Shown piece by piece: positions 21,895-23,358 of a stretch of DNA of 23,358 nt; within the stretch, counting starts at the first letter, position 1; the number at the start of each line of letters is the position of its first letter. This stretch comes from Globomyces pollinis-pini (Eukaryota; Chytridiomycota; Chytridiomycetes; Rhizophydiales; Globomycetaceae). Under the pieces are notes generated by a model. That model saw only the letters and a program-made list of their open reading frames with translations, did not search any database and had not been told where the DNA came from. Both the position numbers and the translations under genes were made by a program. Location of the stretch: assembly GCA_025399215.1 (NCBI GenBank), contig MU621355.1, positions 1 to 23,358 on the forward strand. Direction: 5' to 3'.

Positions 21895-22160
21895 CGAGGT
21901 TAGGGGTAGCTACTGGGTCTACTGATTAAAACAGAGTTTTGTTGAACTTTGTAGATCAGGACTTTGAATATGCTTCGGTAGGTAGTAATTCTGTTACAGA
22001 ATACAGAGATGCTTAGTCAGCAGCCATCTTGTACTCAACAGTGGCTACTATATATAATCGAGTTTAGCATTAATAAACTTGACTGAACGTTAATACTTTC
22101 AAACGTCATTTAGGGCTAGGCGCGTCTTCTCCAACTGTAGTATATAACAGCCCTGCCTTT

Positions 22161-22689
22161 ACCCTGTAAACCTGCAAACTTGACTTTGCAGGGCTGCAAA
22201 ACTACATTAGAGGATGAGTTTCCAGGCTTGTAAGAACTACTCTTAGAGCTTTCATCTTGCAAATATATATAACCCTATGTATAACCTTTTAATATTATAT
22301 ATAATATATGTGAAATAATGGTGTTTAAAATTTTTTTTATTTGAAGCGCTAGCGCACTGAGCCAAGTTCGTACGGATTTGTTATACGAAAAAAGTGAACA
22401 ATTTAAAATATCACAGAAAAATATTGAAAAATGGTTGCCTGTGGTGGGTTTTAAAAAAAGTTTGCAGGTTTACAGGGTAGTTTCGTGATTAATATTTTCT
22501 TATACAATACCTCTCATTTTTAGTGTTTTTTTATAGATTTTACATTAAATTTTGTAATTGTTTATTTATGTCAACTCGATGTTGATAGACCAAAAAAAAA
22601 TTAAAAAACCACAAATTTTAAAAGTTTGCAGGTTTACAGGCTAAATCCATGAGTGTACACGGCTACAAAAAGTTTGCAGGATTACAGGG
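22161..22689. repeat. Family of 21-bp motifs, one inverted and three direct copies
   Basis: The motif AAGTTTGCAGGTTTACAGGGT is exact at 22458-22478 and as its perfect reverse complement at 22161-22181. Shorter or mutated direct copies lie at 22622-22640 and 22670-22689 (one substitution). The exact inverted pair encloses about 276 bp, a size fitting a MITE-like element or a long hairpin. Confidence 0.7.
22185..22200. repeat. Perfect 7-bp stem hairpin
   Basis: TTTGCAG-GG-CTGCAAA lies 3 bp after the inverted 21-bp motif and shares its TTTGCAGG core. The stem is too short, and its surroundings lack the T-run, to be called a terminator. Confidence 0.5.
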
Positions 22690-22704
22690 CTAGGTGGTGA
22701 TTTG

Positions 22705-22768
22705 TACTCAATGTAGGATTTACACAAGTCAGTGCTTACTCAATGTAGAATTTACTCATGTCAGTGCT
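22705..22768. repeat. 32-bp tandem duplication followed by a telomere-like scrap
   Basis: Units at 22705-22736 and 22737-22768 have exactly the same length and share TACTCAATGTAG and GTCAGTGCT ends with a few internal changes. The second runs into TTAGGGTTAGG. Confidence 0.7.
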
Positions 22769-22864
22769 TAGGGTTAGGATTGTCAATGTGTCTTTAAATT
22801 AGAAATGTGTACACATAGTACCAATGTCAATGCACTTATATATTTATACATTTTCTTGAAATTG

Positions 22865-22999
22865 AACGGTTTTTGCTTAAATAATAATTTTTAAAGTTGA
22901 AATACATTCTTAGATTAAAACTTATTTTCCAAGCAAAAACCGTTGTAAAGAAATAGTTTTTGTTATTATTAATAAAAAAAACTGTTTAAGCAAAAACCG
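22865..22999. repeat. Nested inverted repeat around AAGCAAAAACCG
   Basis: AACGGTTTTTGCTT at 22865-22878 is perfectly complementary to 22931-22944. The overlapping CGGTTTTTGCTTAA (22867-22880) is perfectly complementary to 22986-22999. One left arm can therefore pair with either of two right arms, giving alternative hairpins with loops of 52 or 105 nt. Confidence 0.7.
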
Positions 23000-23096
23000 A
23001 ACATTAATCGGTATAAAACAAGTTAGGGTTAGACGGTCAGTTTGGACATGAGTCCTGGAGAAATATAGCCCCTATTGCTTAATAAAATAAAGTTAC

Positions 23097-23358
23097 TTAC
23101 TCTAATAAATGTGCATAAGGATTTATCTTTTTGATTCTCTTTGGGTCATTCAAAATAACACTTTCAAAAAATTCACCCAGCAACTGTTTACAGCGTGTTA
23201 ACTTGGTGATAGGTAGAAAATCTTCCTCTGGGTAGCCTTCCCATTTTACTTTAAACCAAACAATCTCTTTGGTCTTCATGTTGGTTTTCAACGACAAGAT
23301 TTTTTCAACAACGTACTCTCCATCGTCGAGGCTCTCTGATTCGTCATCACCTAGAAAT
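23097..23358 (-). CDS. C-terminal part of a chromo/chromoshadow-like protein (partial)
   Basis: The minus-strand frame is open from the window edge to TAA at 23097, giving 86 residues of a longer protein. An acidic stretch (GDDESESLDDGE) precedes YVVEKIL, then WFKVKWEGYPEEDFLPITKL and a C-terminal helix CKQLLGEFFESVI. The first half fits a chromodomain: aromatic Tyr in EYVVEK and Trp in VKWEGY. The third cage residue (usually W in TWEP) is replaced by DFLP, and the second half looks more like the chromoshadow pattern of HP1 (D-L-V-P-A...C...FYE). An acidic run before the domain is also seen in HP1 proteins. It could be an HP1-like heterochromatin protein or a retroelement integrase tail. Confidence 0.6.
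   Translation of the reverse strand, partial: FLGDDESESLDDGEYVVEKILSLKTNMKTKEIVWFKVKWEGYPEEDFLPITKLTRCKQLLGEFFESVILNDPKRIKKINPYAHLLE

Larger units (their letters stand above)
21895..23096. other. Gene-poor, repeat-rich region
   Basis: About 1.2 kb with no coding pattern on either strand. It holds the 21-bp motif family, a short hairpin, a 32-bp tandem duplication, a nested inverted repeat and AT-palindromic sequence near 22290-22310, all listed separately. Confidence 0.5.

Overview
This is nuclear DNA of a small-genome unicellular eukaryote. Every confident gene is split by very short spliceosomal introns (24-39 nt, GT...AG, usually with a CTAAY/TTAAY-like branch site close to the 3' end), and once these are removed the reading frames join exactly. 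TAA, TAG and TGA all behave as stops. The base composition is AT-rich. The gene set (type I metacaspase, P5B-ATPase, Mch1/nodulin-like transporter, BRD7/9-type bromodomain protein, INPP5B/OCRL-type phosphatase, TTAGGG-like repeats) excludes an animal. It fits an early-branching fungus or fungus relative, though an amoebozoan is not excluded; the taxon is inference.

Layout, left part (1-18.8 kb, gene-dense): 1-567 (+) 3' end of an unrecognised gene; 652-4848 (-) P5B cation/polyamine-type ATPase, 10 exons; 5142-5899 (+) SNRNP27-like tri-snRNP SR protein, 4 exons; 6062-6717 (+) broken BRCT-like coding remnants; 6840-8501 (-) MFS transporter, 5 exons; 8943-11081 (+) multi-span membrane protein with MORN-like motifs fused to a DUF900-type alpha/beta hydrolase, 4 exons; 11637-13619 (+) BRD7/9-like bromodomain protein, up to 9 exons including a candidate 13-nt microexon; 13706-17028 (-) inositol polyphosphate 5-phosphatase with the full PH, 5-phosphatase, ASH, RhoGAP-like order of INPP5B/OCRL, 13 exons; 17224-18797 (-) type I metacaspase, 5 exons. 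Neighbours are packed tail-to-tail (84-86 bp) or share divergent upstream regions of about 300-440 bp. No pathway links them as neighbours; they look like ordinary housekeeping and membrane-trafficking genes.

Right part (18.8-23.4 kb, gene-poor): degenerate short repeats, a decayed coding relic (about 20407-21072, +), a chromodomain fragment without a start codon (21288-21551, -), a degenerate tandem array ending in a TTAGGG-type telomere-like run (21719-21894), a family of 21-bp direct and inverted motifs (22161-22689), a nested inverted repeat (22865-22999), and at the edge the 3' end of a chromo/chromoshadow-like gene (23097-23358, -). This resembles subtelomeric or mobile-element-worn DNA.

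I see no rRNA, tRNA, CRISPR array or intact transposon. All exon limits were derived by eye from frame continuity and splice-site pattern.
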